NCBI GenBank assembly: GCA_937928005.1
Contig: CALFVD010000013.1
Location: 45,665-109,664 of the forward strand
Source: an uncultured Neomegalonema sp.
GTDB lineage: Bacteria; Pseudomonadota; Alphaproteobacteria; Rhodobacterales; Rhodobacteraceae
DNA length: 64,000 bases
Reading direction: 5' to 3'
Under the pieces are notes generated by a model. The model saw only the letters and a list, made by a program, of their open reading frames with translations. It was not told where the DNA came from and did not search any database. Below, piece by piece: positions 20,297-29,801 of this stretch (position 1 is its first letter; the number at the start of each line of letters is the position of its first letter). A program made the position numbers and the translations under genes.

Positions 20297-21442
20297 CGCG
20301 GGGCGGGGGTCCATGCCGATACGTTCGCGCATCCATATCCCGGCCATGCTGCCCGTCCAGCCCCAGAGCAACCACCACCAGCCATGCAGGCTGCCCGATG
20401 CAATTCCGCCCACTAATCCGCCGATATTGCAGCCATAGGCGAGGCGCGCGCCGTAACCCATCAGGATACCGCCTACGACCGCCGTTGCCACGTCTCGCGC
20501 GCTCAACCGCGCCGTAGGGGCGAACCTTCCGGCTAACCCCGCCGCGACCAATGCACCGAGCATGACGCCGAAATTCATCACAGAAGTCGAGTGATCAAAG
20601 ACTGAGCGCGCGACAGCCTTGTCGCTCCAACCATTCCACGCCTGAATTGGCACACCGAGGCCGTCGAGTGCCTTGACTCCCCAAAGTGGAAAGGCGGATG
20701 TCACACCCCAAGGACGGCCCAGCACGGCAAAAGTTGCCAGAACGACCGCCGCCAGCGCCATTGCGCCGAGCATCAGTGACCACCGACCGCGCAGGACGGA
20801 CTCGGTTGCCGTAAACCGCTCGATATCGCCGCATCGTCGCCGTTCGCGCCATGAAACAAGTATCCATAGCGCAGTGAGCGCCGTTAGCGAGACGATGATT
20901 GCCATTCCTGTGCCGAGTTCGCGTATGGCCGATACGCCGCTAATCCGAGGCAAGCCCTGCCATGCCGATGCGGTCCCTGTCCATAAAACCGACCCCGCGA
21001 CGAAGGCCGTCAGCGTCAGCACCATGCGTGTTGAGCCGCCGCCAACGGTGAATAGCGTGCCGGAGCCACATCCGCCGCCAAGCTGCATTCCAAAGCCGAA
21101 TATCGTCGCCCCTATGGCCGAGGCAACACCGACGGGAAACACCCAGCCATTCGCCTTTACGCCAATTATTTCGCCATGTGCAATCAGCGGGTAGGCCAGT
21201 ACGACCAATAGGGCGAGCAGTAGAATCTGTGCCCGCAAGCCCGCGCCGCGCCCCTCTCGCACAAAGCGCCGCCATGCACCCGTGAAGCCAAAAGCGGCAT
21301 GGTATAGCGAAACCCCAGCGACCCCACCGATCAATGCTGCAAGCGCGAATTTTGTTCCGCCATACCCGTATGAGGCGATCATTACAGCTCCTAAGCCGAT
21401 TAAACCGCCCGCCACCACGATTTTTTGCATCGCTTTCTCCAA
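20285..21442 (-). CDS. YeeE/YedE (TsuA-like) family inner-membrane transporter
   Basis: Multiple TMs, conserved QLGGGCGSGTLFTVGGGS and YGCNIGGLVGGIASGSLHGW motifs. Confidence 0.88.
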   Translation of the reverse strand: MEKAMQKIVVAGGLIGLGAVMIASYGYGGTKFALAALIGGVAGVSLYHAAFGFTGAWRRFVREGRGAGLRAQILLLALLVVLAYPLIAHGEIIGVKANGWVFPVGVASAIGATIFGFGMQLGGGCGSGTLFTVGGGSTRMVLTLTAFVAGSVLWTGTASAWQGLPRISGVSAIRELGTGMAIIVSLTALTALWILVSWRERRRCGDIERFTATESVLRGRWSLMLGAMALAAVVLATFAVLGRPWGVTSAFPLWGVKALDGLGVPIQAWNGWSDKAVARSVFDHSTSVMNFGVMLGALVAAGLAGRFAPTARLSARDVATAVVGGILMGYGARLAYGCNIGGLVGGIASGSLHGWWWLLWGWTGSMAGIWMRERIGMDPRPASGG

Positions 21443-21548
21443 ATGTTTCGGGATTTCGCCCTATTTTCACGCGATTGGGAAGACACATTTGGGGCAAACG
21501 TTGCGAATTGCCCTATAGTAATAGCTAGCATCTTATAACGGAGGGGTC

Positions 21549-22901
21549 ATGGCCCACACTGACGCATTCGGATACGATCTGACGACTGACAGTCCCGATG
21601 CCGTAGTGGCGTGGGACAAAACAGTTTCCGCTTTCTTTGCCCATGCCGCCGCGACCCCGAACCATCTCGCCGATACGCTAACGGCGGATGCGGATTTTGC
21701 GATGGCGCATCTGGCGAAGGGGTTCTTCATGCTGCTGCTGGGGCGGCGTGAATTGGTCGATACTGCCCGTGATGCCCATGCTACCGCCGCTGGAATTATC
21801 GCCAATGGGGGGACGGCGCGGGAGCGGGGCTATATGGAGGCGCTGGCCCTGTATCTGGCGGGTGATATGCGCGCTGCCGCCGAGCGACTTGATGCGGTGT
21901 TGCGCAGTTTTCCCCGTGATGGTTTCGCGCTGAAATTGGGCCAGTCGATCCGTTTCGTGATGGGCGATAGTGTGGGGATGCGCCGCTCCATCGAGGCGGT
22001 GCATGATGCCTATGGCGCGGACCATCCCGCCGTCGCTTATGTGAACGGCTGCTACGCCTTCACGCTAGAGGAAACCGGCGATTACCGGGCGGCGGAAGCG
22101 CGGGGGCGTGATGCTGTGTTGCGCGCCGCCGATGATGCTTGGGGCGTCCATGCCGTCGCGCATGTTTTCGATATGACGAACCGGGCGCGCGAGGGCGTGA
22201 CATGGCTCGCCAATCAGCCGGAGACATGGGCGCATTGTAACAATTTTCGCTACCATGTGTGGTGGCATCTGGCGTTGTTTCATCTCGACCGGGGCGACCA
22301 TGCCGAGGTGCTGCGCCTCTATGACACCGAAATCCGGGCCGAACATACGGATGATTATCGCGATATCTCCAACGCTGCCTCGCTGCTCGTTCGGCTTGAA
22401 CTTGACGGAGCCGATGTAGGGGAACGGTGGCAGGAACTCGCCGATCTGTGTGCGGAGCGAACCGATGATGGCTGTGTCGTTTTTGCCGACCTGCATTATG
22501 TGCTTGCACTGGGACAGGGTGATGCGCATGGGCAGGCGTGCAAACTGCTCCAGTCGATGAAGAAGAATGCGATGCTCGATACGACGATGGGCGCTGTGGC
22601 CGCCGATGCGGGGGTTGATGCTGCGACCGGGTTAATCCGTTTTGCCCATGGGGATTATGCCGCCGCGCATACTGCGCTTGCCGCTGCACGACCGAAGATG
22701 CAGGCCGTGGGGGGCAGCCATGCGCAGCGTGACGTGTTCGAGCGGCTGACCATCGATGCGGCCCTGCGCGCAGGGAAACTGGGCGAGGCCCGCGCTTTGC
22801 TGGATGACCGAACCCGCGCGCGTGGGGCGCTCGACGGCTATGCGGAAAGGCGGCTATCGCGGATTGGTAGTTTTGAATCTGAGATGGCAGCGAACCTGTG
22901 A
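21549..22901 (+). CDS. Tetratricopeptide-repeat (TTC38-like) protein
   Basis: 450 aa; ERGYMEALALYLAGDMRAAAERLDAVLRSFPRD, HAVAHVFDMTNRAREGVTWL.., YHVWWHLALFHLDRGDHAEVLRLYD. Confidence 0.8.
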   Translation: MAHTDAFGYDLTTDSPDAVVAWDKTVSAFFAHAAATPNHLADTLTADADFAMAHLAKGFFMLLLGRRELVDTARDAHATAAGIIANGGTARERGYMEALALYLAGDMRAAAERLDAVLRSFPRDGFALKLGQSIRFVMGDSVGMRRSIEAVHDAYGADHPAVAYVNGCYAFTLEETGDYRAAEARGRDAVLRAADDAWGVHAVAHVFDMTNRAREGVTWLANQPETWAHCNNFRYHVWWHLALFHLDRGDHAEVLRLYDTEIRAEHTDDYRDISNAASLLVRLELDGADVGERWQELADLCAERTDDGCVVFADLHYVLALGQGDAHGQACKLLQSMKKNAMLDTTMGAVAADAGVDAATGLIRFAHGDYAAAHTALAAARPKMQAVGGSHAQRDVFERLTIDAALRAGKLGEARALLDDRTRARGALDGYAERRLSRIGSFESEMAANL

Positions 22902-24142
22902 CACCTGCCGAAGCGGCGAAGCTACGTGAGGCAAAGCGTGATCCGCGTCTTGATTTCTTTCGCGGTTTGGGGATGTTTATCATCCTGATCGCGCATGTGC
23001 CGTGGAATACGTGGAATAACTGGATTCCTGCGCGGTTTGGCTATTCCGACGCGACCGAAATCTTCGTTTTTTGCTCCGGCGCGGCCTCGGCCATCGCGTT
23101 TTACAAGGTGTTCGAGGCGCGGGGGTGGTGGATCGGTACGGCGCGCGTGGCTTTTCGGATATGGCAACTTTACTGGTGCCATATCGCCGTGTTTTTCACG
23201 GTTCTAGTGACGCTGATGATGGTTATGCGGTGGTTGCCGAACCCGGAACGCGATTACGTGACGGTGTTGAATCTCACCCGTTTCGTGAACAATCCCGAAG
23301 GCTTTCTGCCGCCGCTGTTCTGGCTTGGCTATGTGCCGAACTATTTCGATATCCTCGTGATGTACATGGTGATTTTGGCGCTGATGCCGGTGGTCGTATG
23401 GCTGGCCGGGTTTCGCAAGCCGGGCGCGCGGCCATGGCTGGCGATTGGGTTTTGCGTGGCGCTCTGGGCGCTGGCCGGGCAGCCTTGGTTGGCGGTATTG
23501 GACGTGCCGGTCTTTACCGGATTAAACCTTCCCGCCGAGCCGGTTGGCAGGGACAGGACGTGGTTTTTCAACCCGTTTTGCTGGCAACTCATTTTCTTCA
23601 CCGGTTTTGCGCTGTCATTGGGATGGTTGCCTACGCCGCCCGTAAAATGGTGGTTGATCCTGATCTGTCTTGCGGTGGTTCTCGTCTCAATCCCGCTGGA
23701 CCCGGACGGTGTACCCGCGCGGCGGTTCTTTGCGGCACGGCCTGAGCTTGCGCCGATATGGGATCAGATACGCGCGTTTCAGGCGTCGGTTGGCCCGCTG
23801 CAATCGAAGACATTCTTCGGGTTGTTCCGCTACCTGCATTTCCTCGCACTGGCCTATCTGGTCTGGGTTGCGGCGGGGGAGAATGGGCGGCGATTGCCGC
23901 GTACCGGCCTGCTTGGTGGATTGGTTACAGTGATCCGGCGGGTGGGGCAGCAGGCGTTGGCGGTCTTTATCTTCAGCCTCGTGATCGCGCGGTTGCTGGG
24001 CGTTGTGATCCATGAATTTGACAAGGATATCTGGGTGGTTGCGCTGGTGAACCTAAGCGGTTTTGCGATGCTGATCGGCGTCGCCTATACGGCCCGTTGG
24101 TTCAAGGGCAATCCATGGCGGGTGACGCCGAAAGCGGCCTGA
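22898..24142 (+). CDS. opgC: OpgC family acyltransferase-like membrane protein
   Basis: KRDPRLDFFRGLGMFIILIAHVPWN..RFGYSDATEIFVFCSGAASAIAFYKVFEARG; ATGA-type overlap with upstream gene. Confidence 0.9.
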   Translation: MTPAEAAKLREAKRDPRLDFFRGLGMFIILIAHVPWNTWNNWIPARFGYSDATEIFVFCSGAASAIAFYKVFEARGWWIGTARVAFRIWQLYWCHIAVFFTVLVTLMMVMRWLPNPERDYVTVLNLTRFVNNPEGFLPPLFWLGYVPNYFDILVMYMVILALMPVVVWLAGFRKPGARPWLAIGFCVALWALAGQPWLAVLDVPVFTGLNLPAEPVGRDRTWFFNPFCWQLIFFTGFALSLGWLPTPPVKWWLILICLAVVLVSIPLDPDGVPARRFFAARPELAPIWDQIRAFQASVGPLQSKTFFGLFRYLHFLALAYLVWVAAGENGRRLPRTGLLGGLVTVIRRVGQQALAVFIFSLVIARLLGVVIHEFDKDIWVVALVNLSGFAMLIGVAYTARWFKGNPWRVTPKAA

Positions 24143-24208
24143 ATTTTCCTGTCCTAACGGCAGGTAATGCGCTATCATGCCGCATCCGTAAATCTGCCGG
24201 AGACAGTC

Positions 24209-25045
24209 ATGCGCGCTAAGACCCTTTCGATTGCCGTTGCTCTTGCCCTTCTTGGAACGTCCGCATTTGCGGCGGGATCTATCGGTCCCTCCGCTGGAAT
24301 GGAGACCGATAGTTGGGCAGATTTGCGCGATGAGGTCTATGGCGAACGGGCCATTGAGGATGCACCCGCCGGGGTTGTGACGCTCGACGTGCCGTATCGT
24401 GCCACCGATGATCGGCGGGTGCCGGTCAGTGCATCGGCGCAGTTTGACGATGGGCGCATGGTGAAATCGCTGACACTGATCATTGATGAGAACCCGGTGC
24501 CGATTTCGGCGGCGTTCGATATGGTCGCGCCGCGTGAGGCGTTTTCGACTACCGTGGCGATGCGGCTGAATGGGCCGTCAAACGTGCGCGCCTTGGTGGA
24601 GGCGAGCGATGGGACGCTCTACATGACCAGCGCGTTTATCAAGACATCTGGCCTTGGTGCCTGTGCCGCGCCGCCCATTACTGGGGTCGAGGAGGCGTTG
24701 GCATCGCTAGGCGAGATGGACCTGAGAGGCGTAGGCAGCGGCAGCGCGCTTGATCGGGTCAAGGCGGCGGGGTCTGGCGAGGCGACTCTTGATATCCTGC
24801 ATCCGCAACATTCGGGAATGCAGATGGATCAGATTTCGCTGCTTTACATCCCCGCCCGGTATATCGAGACGGTCGAGGCATGGGGCGATGATGAGAAGCT
24901 GTTCACAATGACCGGGTCGATCTCGCTGAGCGAAGACCCATCCATCGCGTTTTCCTCGCCGGATGGTGCGAACGAAATGCGTATTCGCATGACCGATACG
25001 GATGAAGCGGTGTTCGAGAAGCGGTTCCCGATGGGCGGCGCGTAA
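24209..25045 (+). CDS. Quinoprotein dehydrogenase-associated SoxYZ-like carrier
   Basis: Signal peptide, VTLDVPYRATDDRRVPVSASAQFDDGRMVKSLTLIIDENPVPISAAF, conserved GACAAPP Cys; convergent with the xox cluster. Confidence 0.88.
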   Translation: MRAKTLSIAVALALLGTSAFAAGSIGPSAGMETDSWADLRDEVYGERAIEDAPAGVVTLDVPYRATDDRRVPVSASAQFDDGRMVKSLTLIIDENPVPISAAFDMVAPREAFSTTVAMRLNGPSNVRALVEASDGTLYMTSAFIKTSGLGACAAPPITGVEEALASLGEMDLRGVGSGSALDRVKAAGSGEATLDILHPQHSGMQMDQISLLYIPARYIETVEAWGDDEKLFTMTGSISLSEDPSIAFSSPDGANEMRIRMTDTDEAVFEKRFPMGGA

Positions 25046-25049
25046 CGCT

Positions 25050-25589
25050 TTACTTTGCCCGCTCGACCTTTTCGAGCGGGTAGTCCTGAAAATCCCAACC
25101 ATCGGTGCCGAGCGGATACCAGAAGACGCGGGTGTAGCCGTATTCTTCACGGACGCGCTTGGCCGCATTCCATGACATCCAGCATTCTTCGAGGCAGAAG
25201 ATCAGGACGGGTGCGTTCTTGTCGTCTTTGGTCGCCGCCTTGAGGTGATCGCGGAAATAGGTATCCGTCACATCCGCTAGCCGTCCATAACCGACATTGG
25301 GTAGCCAGATGGCCCCCGGAATACTACGGCGGGGTTTCTCGCGGTAGATCGTGCCTTCAGGTAGTTTTGGCTTGGGTGGGCGAGGCAACACGTCGATGAA
25401 GACGACCGCGCCAGTCTTCCATAGGGCGTAAGCCGCATCGTCATCGACGACCGTTACGCCTTCTAGTGTTTCGGGCACAGGAGCGCGGTAATGGTCTTGG
25501 CGATATTCAGCGGGTTCGGCCTCCTGCGCACCCGCATATCCATAGGCCGCGCCGGTCATCGCAAGGGCGAAGAGGAAGGCGCGGCCCAT
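25050..25589 (-). CDS. PQQ-dependent catabolism-associated CXXCW-motif (rhodanese-like) protein
   Basis: FIDVLPRPPKP..REKPRRSIPGAIWLPNVGYG..LIFCLEECWMSWNAAKRV. Confidence 0.9.
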   Translation of the reverse strand: MGRAFLFALAMTGAAYGYAGAQEAEPAEYRQDHYRAPVPETLEGVTVVDDDAAYALWKTGAVVFIDVLPRPPKPKLPEGTIYREKPRRSIPGAIWLPNVGYGRLADVTDTYFRDHLKAATKDDKNAPVLIFCLEECWMSWNAAKRVREEYGYTRVFWYPLGTDGWDFQDYPLEKVERAK

Positions 25590-25590
25590 G

Positions 25591-26424
25591 CTATTGCGCC
25601 TCCGCCGTAAGCGGTTCGCCATATTCATCAACCAATGGCACGCCGTATTCGCGCAGGATCGCGTCGATCTCATCCTGATTGCGCCGGATCAGGGAGTTTA
25701 GCTTGCGCTTCCAAACCAACTCACCCTGTCGTACGCCCATGGTGATGCGGTAGAAGAGCTTGGGTACGTTTTTTTCGGCGGTGAGGGGGATGACCTTCAT
25801 CTCGCGCCCGCCCTGTGTGGCGAGGTAGCCGCCGACCGGCCCCCACATGAGCGCGCCATCGGTCTCGCCCGCGCGCAGGTCGGCAAGCATGTCACCGGCG
25901 GGGTTCTCGACGCGGCGATCAACCATCAAATTATAGGGTTTTGCCTTGCCGATCAGGCCGTTCTTGGCCGCATGGGTCGCCACCGGACTGCCCGCGACAA
26001 CGCCAAGACGGGCATCTTTCAGGGCGGGGTCGGCGAGTGTTTTCACATCGGCCAACGGACCTTTAGGGTCAACGATTAAGACGTGTGTTGAGACGTAATA
26101 ATGATTGCTGTTGAGCACCAGTTCGTGCCCTTGGGCGTAACCGATCACTACGTCGCAGCGGTTCTCGCGCAGGGTACGGCGGATGAAGCCAGTCGCCATG
26201 GGGAACCATGTGTATTGCAGCGGCAGGCCCAGCTTATCGGCAAACAGTTCTGCGATTTTGTTTTCGTAGCCTTCGCCCGCCTTGTTTGAGAAAGGCATGT
26301 TCGCCGGGTCGGCGCAGACGCGCAGCGCCGATTTTGAAACGAGGTCAGAGGTTTGCGCCTGTGCGCCATGGGTTAGGAGCGCCGCAAGCAGCAGCGCCCC
26401 CCCGATGAGTGTTGAACGGATCAT
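25591..26424 (-). CDS. xoxJ: Quinoprotein dehydrogenase-associated periplasmic binding protein (XoxJ/MxaJ-like)
   Basis: Signal peptide, LRVCADPANMPFSNKAGEGYENKIAELFADKLGLPLQYTWFPMATGFIRRTLRENRCDVVIGY. Confidence 0.92.
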   Translation of the reverse strand: MIRSTLIGGALLLAALLTHGAQAQTSDLVSKSALRVCADPANMPFSNKAGEGYENKIAELFADKLGLPLQYTWFPMATGFIRRTLRENRCDVVIGYAQGHELVLNSNHYYVSTHVLIVDPKGPLADVKTLADPALKDARLGVVAGSPVATHAAKNGLIGKAKPYNLMVDRRVENPAGDMLADLRAGETDGALMWGPVGGYLATQGGREMKVIPLTAEKNVPKLFYRITMGVRQGELVWKRKLNSLIRRNQDEIDAILREYGVPLVDEYGEPLTAEAQ

Positions 26425-26428
26425 CCGA

Positions 26429-27142
26429 TCATCCCATACATGCGTTTTCATTCTCGCGATATGCGTCGGTCTTCTTTTCCTTCTTGGGTGGGCGCCCTCG
26501 ACCAACGGCTTCGGTCCCACGCGCTTTTAAGTAGACATAGATATCATCGACATAGCACATGACGTTCTTGTTATCGCCAAAGGCGGGCATGACGCTGTTG
26601 GTATCGGCGCCGATATGTTTGCGCCCGTTCACAATCACATCGACGAAGTCGTAGTAATCCATATCCAGCGCGGATTTCTTGAGGGCGGGGGCATAGGTCG
26701 AGCCTTCACCATCTGGACCGTGACAGACATGGCATTCGGAATGGTAGCGCCGGAAACCGGAGAAAGCGTACCAGTCGATCGTGCCATCGGCGGAGACTTT
26801 GTAGGTGGGGACATCGTCTTCGGTGAAATACTTGCCGTCTTCCTCGTAGGATACTTTGATATTGTCGGGTGCGTCGCCCTCGGATTCTGCCGCTTCGGCG
26901 GTTTCTTCTGGTTCTTCGCTGGCTTCAGGCTTTGCCGCTGCTGCGGCGAGCTTCTCCGCCTCGGCTTTTGCGGCCTCAAGCATCGTTTGGGCTTCCGCCG
27001 CCATGGCATCGGCCTTGGCACGCATCTCCGCCGCTTGTTCCATCATAGCTTCGGCTTTTGCAATCGCCTCGTTCGCCATGGCGGCGATGGGGGCCGTGGC
27101 CAGCATTAATGCAGCCGTCGCACTCCATAGAACTCGTTTCAT
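26429..27142 (-). CDS. xoxG: Methanol-oxidation-associated c-type cytochrome (XoxG-like)
   Basis: ECHVCHGPDGEGSTYAPALKKSALDMDYYDFVDVIVNGRKHIGADTNSVMPAFGDNKNVMCYVDDIYVYLKAR; located between xoxF and xoxJ. Confidence 0.9.
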   Translation of the reverse strand: MKRVLWSATAALMLATAPIAAMANEAIAKAEAMMEQAAEMRAKADAMAAEAQTMLEAAKAEAEKLAAAAAKPEASEEPEETAEAAESEGDAPDNIKVSYEEDGKYFTEDDVPTYKVSADGTIDWYAFSGFRRYHSECHVCHGPDGEGSTYAPALKKSALDMDYYDFVDVIVNGRKHIGADTNSVMPAFGDNKNVMCYVDDIYVYLKARGTEAVGRGRPPKKEKKTDAYRENENACMG

Positions 27143-27182
27143 TAGTCGTCCTCCCTGTCCCGTTATACCGGGCATCTTGTCG

Positions 27183-27221
27183 AAAAAAGGCCCGGCGAAG
27201 GATTCCTCCATCGCCGGGCCT
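27183..27221 (-). terminator. Intrinsic terminator downstream of xoxF
   Basis: Perfect 11-bp inverted repeat aggcccggcga / tcgccgggcct followed on the minus strand by TTTTTT. Confidence 0.85.
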
Positions 27222-27249
27222 CCGCAGTCAGATCATGCGAGCCAAAGTC

Positions 27250-29052
27250 TTAGTTAGGCAGAGCGAAGACCGTGAGCTGTCCACCAAGCGCGGTGTAGTT
27301 GCTGAGAGCGGCATAACCACCCACGGCACCCAGACCGTCATTCGGGTTGACGAGACCAGCCGCGAGGCCGATGCCTGCCCAGCCGCCGACACCGGACAGG
27401 ATGCCGATGTATTGCTTGCCGCCATGGCTGTAGGTCATCACGTTACCGATGATGCCCGATGGAGTCTTGAACTTGTAGAGTTCCTGACCCGACCGCGCGT
27501 CAACGGCTTTCAGATAGCCTTCGAGCGTGCCGTAGAAGACCACGTCACCAGCGGTTGCGAGCGCACCCGACCAGACGGAGAACTTCTCAGGCAGCGACCA
27601 GACGATCTCACCCTTGATGTTGTCCCATGCGATGAAGTTGCCCATGCCACCGTGGCTGTTAGGCGCAGGGTACATCGCGAGCGTTGCGCCGACATATGGC
27701 TGACCAGCGGTATAGCTGACGCGGAACGGCTCGTAATCCATGCAGACGTGGTTGGTCGGCACGTAGAACAGTTCGGTGCGTGGGCTGTAAGCCGCAGGCT
27801 GTTGGTCTTTCGAGCCGAGCGCCGCTGGGCAGATACCGACGGAGTTGACGTCTTCGCCGTTCTGTTCCGTGGACATTTCGGCGACGACAGCCGGACGGCC
27901 ATAGGTGTCGCTATCAGGGTCCATATCAACGCCGGTCGTCCAGTTGACCACGGGGTCATACTTTTCGGCGACGAGCAGCTCGCCCGTTTCGCGGTCGAGG
28001 GTATAGCCCAGACCATTACGGTCGAAATGCGTCAGGAGCTTACGCTCTTTGCCATCGATTTCCTGATCCGTGAGGATCATTTCGTTGATGCCATCATAAT
28101 CCCACTCGTCGTGGGGGGTCATCTGATAGACCCATTTGGCAACGCCAGTATCCGCGTCACGAGCGAAGATGGTCATGGACCAACGGTTATCACCGGGGCG
28201 CTGGGCTGGGTTCCAAGTGGAGGGGTTGCCTGAGCCGTAATAAACAAGGTTCAGATCAGGGTCGTAGGAATACCAACCCCAGGTCGCGCCACCACCGATT
28301 TTCCACTGGTCGCCTTCCCAAGTGTCAAGCGAGGAGTTTTCACCGACGGGCTTGCCGAGCGACGTGGTCTTCTCTGGATCGAAGAGCAACATGTCGTCTG
28401 GACCCTGAGAATAGGCACGCCAGACTTTCTCGCCGGAACTGATGTCATAGGCGGTGACGTGGCCCTGAATGCCGAACTCGCCGCCGGAGATGCCTACGAT
28501 GACTTTGTCATTGACGGGCAGCACGGTCGCCGTGTTCGTTTCGCCAATCGAAGGGTCGCCGTTGACGACGGACCATTCGACTTCACCGGAATCAGCGTTC
28601 AGCGCGACGAGTGTGGTGTCGGCTTGGTGCAGGAAGATCTTGCCGTCTGCGAAAGCCAGACCACGGTTGACCGTGTCACAGCACATGACCGGAATAACGT
28701 CCGGGTCTTGCTTTGGTTCGTATTTCCACTTGATCGCGCCATCATTGTTCAGGTCGAGCGCGTAAACGATGTTCGGGAAAGGTGTGTGAACATACATCGT
28801 GTCGTTGATGACGAGGGGCGACCCCTCGTGACCGCGCAATACGCCGGTCGAGAAGGTCCATGCAACCTGTAGATTCTTTACATTGTGGCGGTTGATCTGG
28901 TTGAGTTTGGAATAGCGGGTGTTTGCGTAGTCACCCGTCTGTAGAACCTGAACACTCGGGTTCTTGGTGTTGGTCAGAACGCTCTGGTTCGCTGAAGCCA
29001 TACCCGCGCACATCGCAAGGGCGGCAACACCAGAGACAAGCAGTTTCTTCAT
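27250..29052 (-). CDS. xoxF: Lanthanide-type PQQ-dependent methanol dehydrogenase XoxF
   Basis: Signal peptide; vicinal Cys [50 protein letters not shown], i.e. DYD motif characteristic of XoxF rather than MxaF (DYA). Confidence 0.96.
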   Translation of the reverse strand: MKKLLVSGVAALAMCAGMASANQSVLTNTKNPSVQVLQTGDYANTRYSKLNQINRHNVKNLQVAWTFSTGVLRGHEGSPLVINDTMYVHTPFPNIVYALDLNNDGAIKWKYEPKQDPDVIPVMCCDTVNRGLAFADGKIFLHQADTTLVALNADSGEVEWSVVNGDPSIGETNTATVLPVNDKVIVGISGGEFGIQGHVTAYDISSGEKVWRAYSQGPDDMLLFDPEKTTSLGKPVGENSSLDTWEGDQWKIGGGATWGWYSYDPDLNLVYYGSGNPSTWNPAQRPGDNRWSMTIFARDADTGVAKWVYQMTPHDEWDYDGINEMILTDQEIDGKERKLLTHFDRNGLGYTLDRETGELLVAEKYDPVVNWTTGVDMDPDSDTYGRPAVVAEMSTEQNGEDVNSVGICPAALGSKDQQPAAYSPRTELFYVPTNHVCMDYEPFRVSYTAGQPYVGATLAMYPAPNSHGGMGNFIAWDNIKGEIVWSLPEKFSVWSGALATAGDVVFYGTLEGYLKAVDARSGQELYKFKTPSGIIGNVMTYSHGGKQYIGILSGVGGWAGIGLAAGLVNPNDGLGAVGGYAALSNYTALGGQLTVFALPN

Positions 29053-29404
29053 TCTGGTCACTCCCATAAGTAATAAGGACGGTGTTATCAGGGCAGGCGC
29101 CCATCTCACCGGTATCCAGTCGGCGGAGTTTATCCCCCGCGCATCATTCTCATAGAGTTCTTAGCGTTGCCGACAGATTGGATGTGGTCAACCCCAAATA
29201 GGGTACAGCGTTCCGCATTGTGGAACATAATCAAATGCTGCAATGCAGCAAGATAGCGGTGATATAGGCGTAGTCTTGCTTTGGTGCGGTTCTATGTCAT
29301 TATTCTGAAATGCAGAAGGTGCGATAAGAGAATACTATCAAGGGTTTTGATGTGTGATGTATTCAATGAGCAGAATGTATAAAAGGGCTTATTTATGCCC
29401 TATG

Positions 29405-29455
29405 GCGATTTGCGATAAACTTGGCACTTGGTGATTCAGGGTAATCGCAATTCGC
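29405..29455 (+). repeat. Dispersed nested-palindrome repeat, copy B (short form)
   Basis: gcgatttgcgataaacttggcacttggtgattcagggtaatcgcaattcgc; outer arms match copies A and C, inner hairpin lost. Confidence 0.7.
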
Positions 29456-29510
29456 TTTATAGCTATCATTGCCGTGAAATTCTCTTTTGAGTTGTGTGTT
29501 TGGCGTATGA

Positions 29511-29587
29511 TGGTGTCCCCGGCGCGATTCGAACGCGCGGCCCCCGGATTAGGAATCCGATGCTCTATCCGGCTGAGCTACGGGGAC
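29511..29587 (-). tRNA. tRNA-Arg (anticodon CCT), CCA encoded
   Basis: Minus strand GTCCCCGTAGCTCAGCCGGATAGAGCATCGGATTCCTAATCCGGGGGCC..GGTTCGAATC-type cloverleaf ending CGGGGACACCA; anticodon loop TTCCTAA. Confidence 0.95.
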
Positions 29588-29801
29588 ACTATGGGAGAAG
29601 ATAGCCGATTCTGGATTGCCGTCCAACCCTTCGCGCATCGCATGTTTCACGTCTTGGCGACGAGTAAGCACCGTTTTGACGGGCGCGATATGTTAGAAAT
29701 AGGCTCGAATCCATAACCCTGCAACTTGCGCATTTGGCGTGTCCCCGATAGGAGGAGCGCGACTTTTATAGGGGAGGCGGGTGCAGGCCCGGATCAGATT
29801 C

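Noticed and set aside
27058-28233. 391-aa plus-strand ORF opposite xoxF
   Set aside because: Fully antisense to the well-supported xoxF and xoxG genes; arises from codon bias.
29511-29587. tRNA-Arg as an integration site for a genomic island
   Set aside because: Neighbours are xoxF and lysC; no integrase or direct repeat of the tRNA 3' end was seen nearby.
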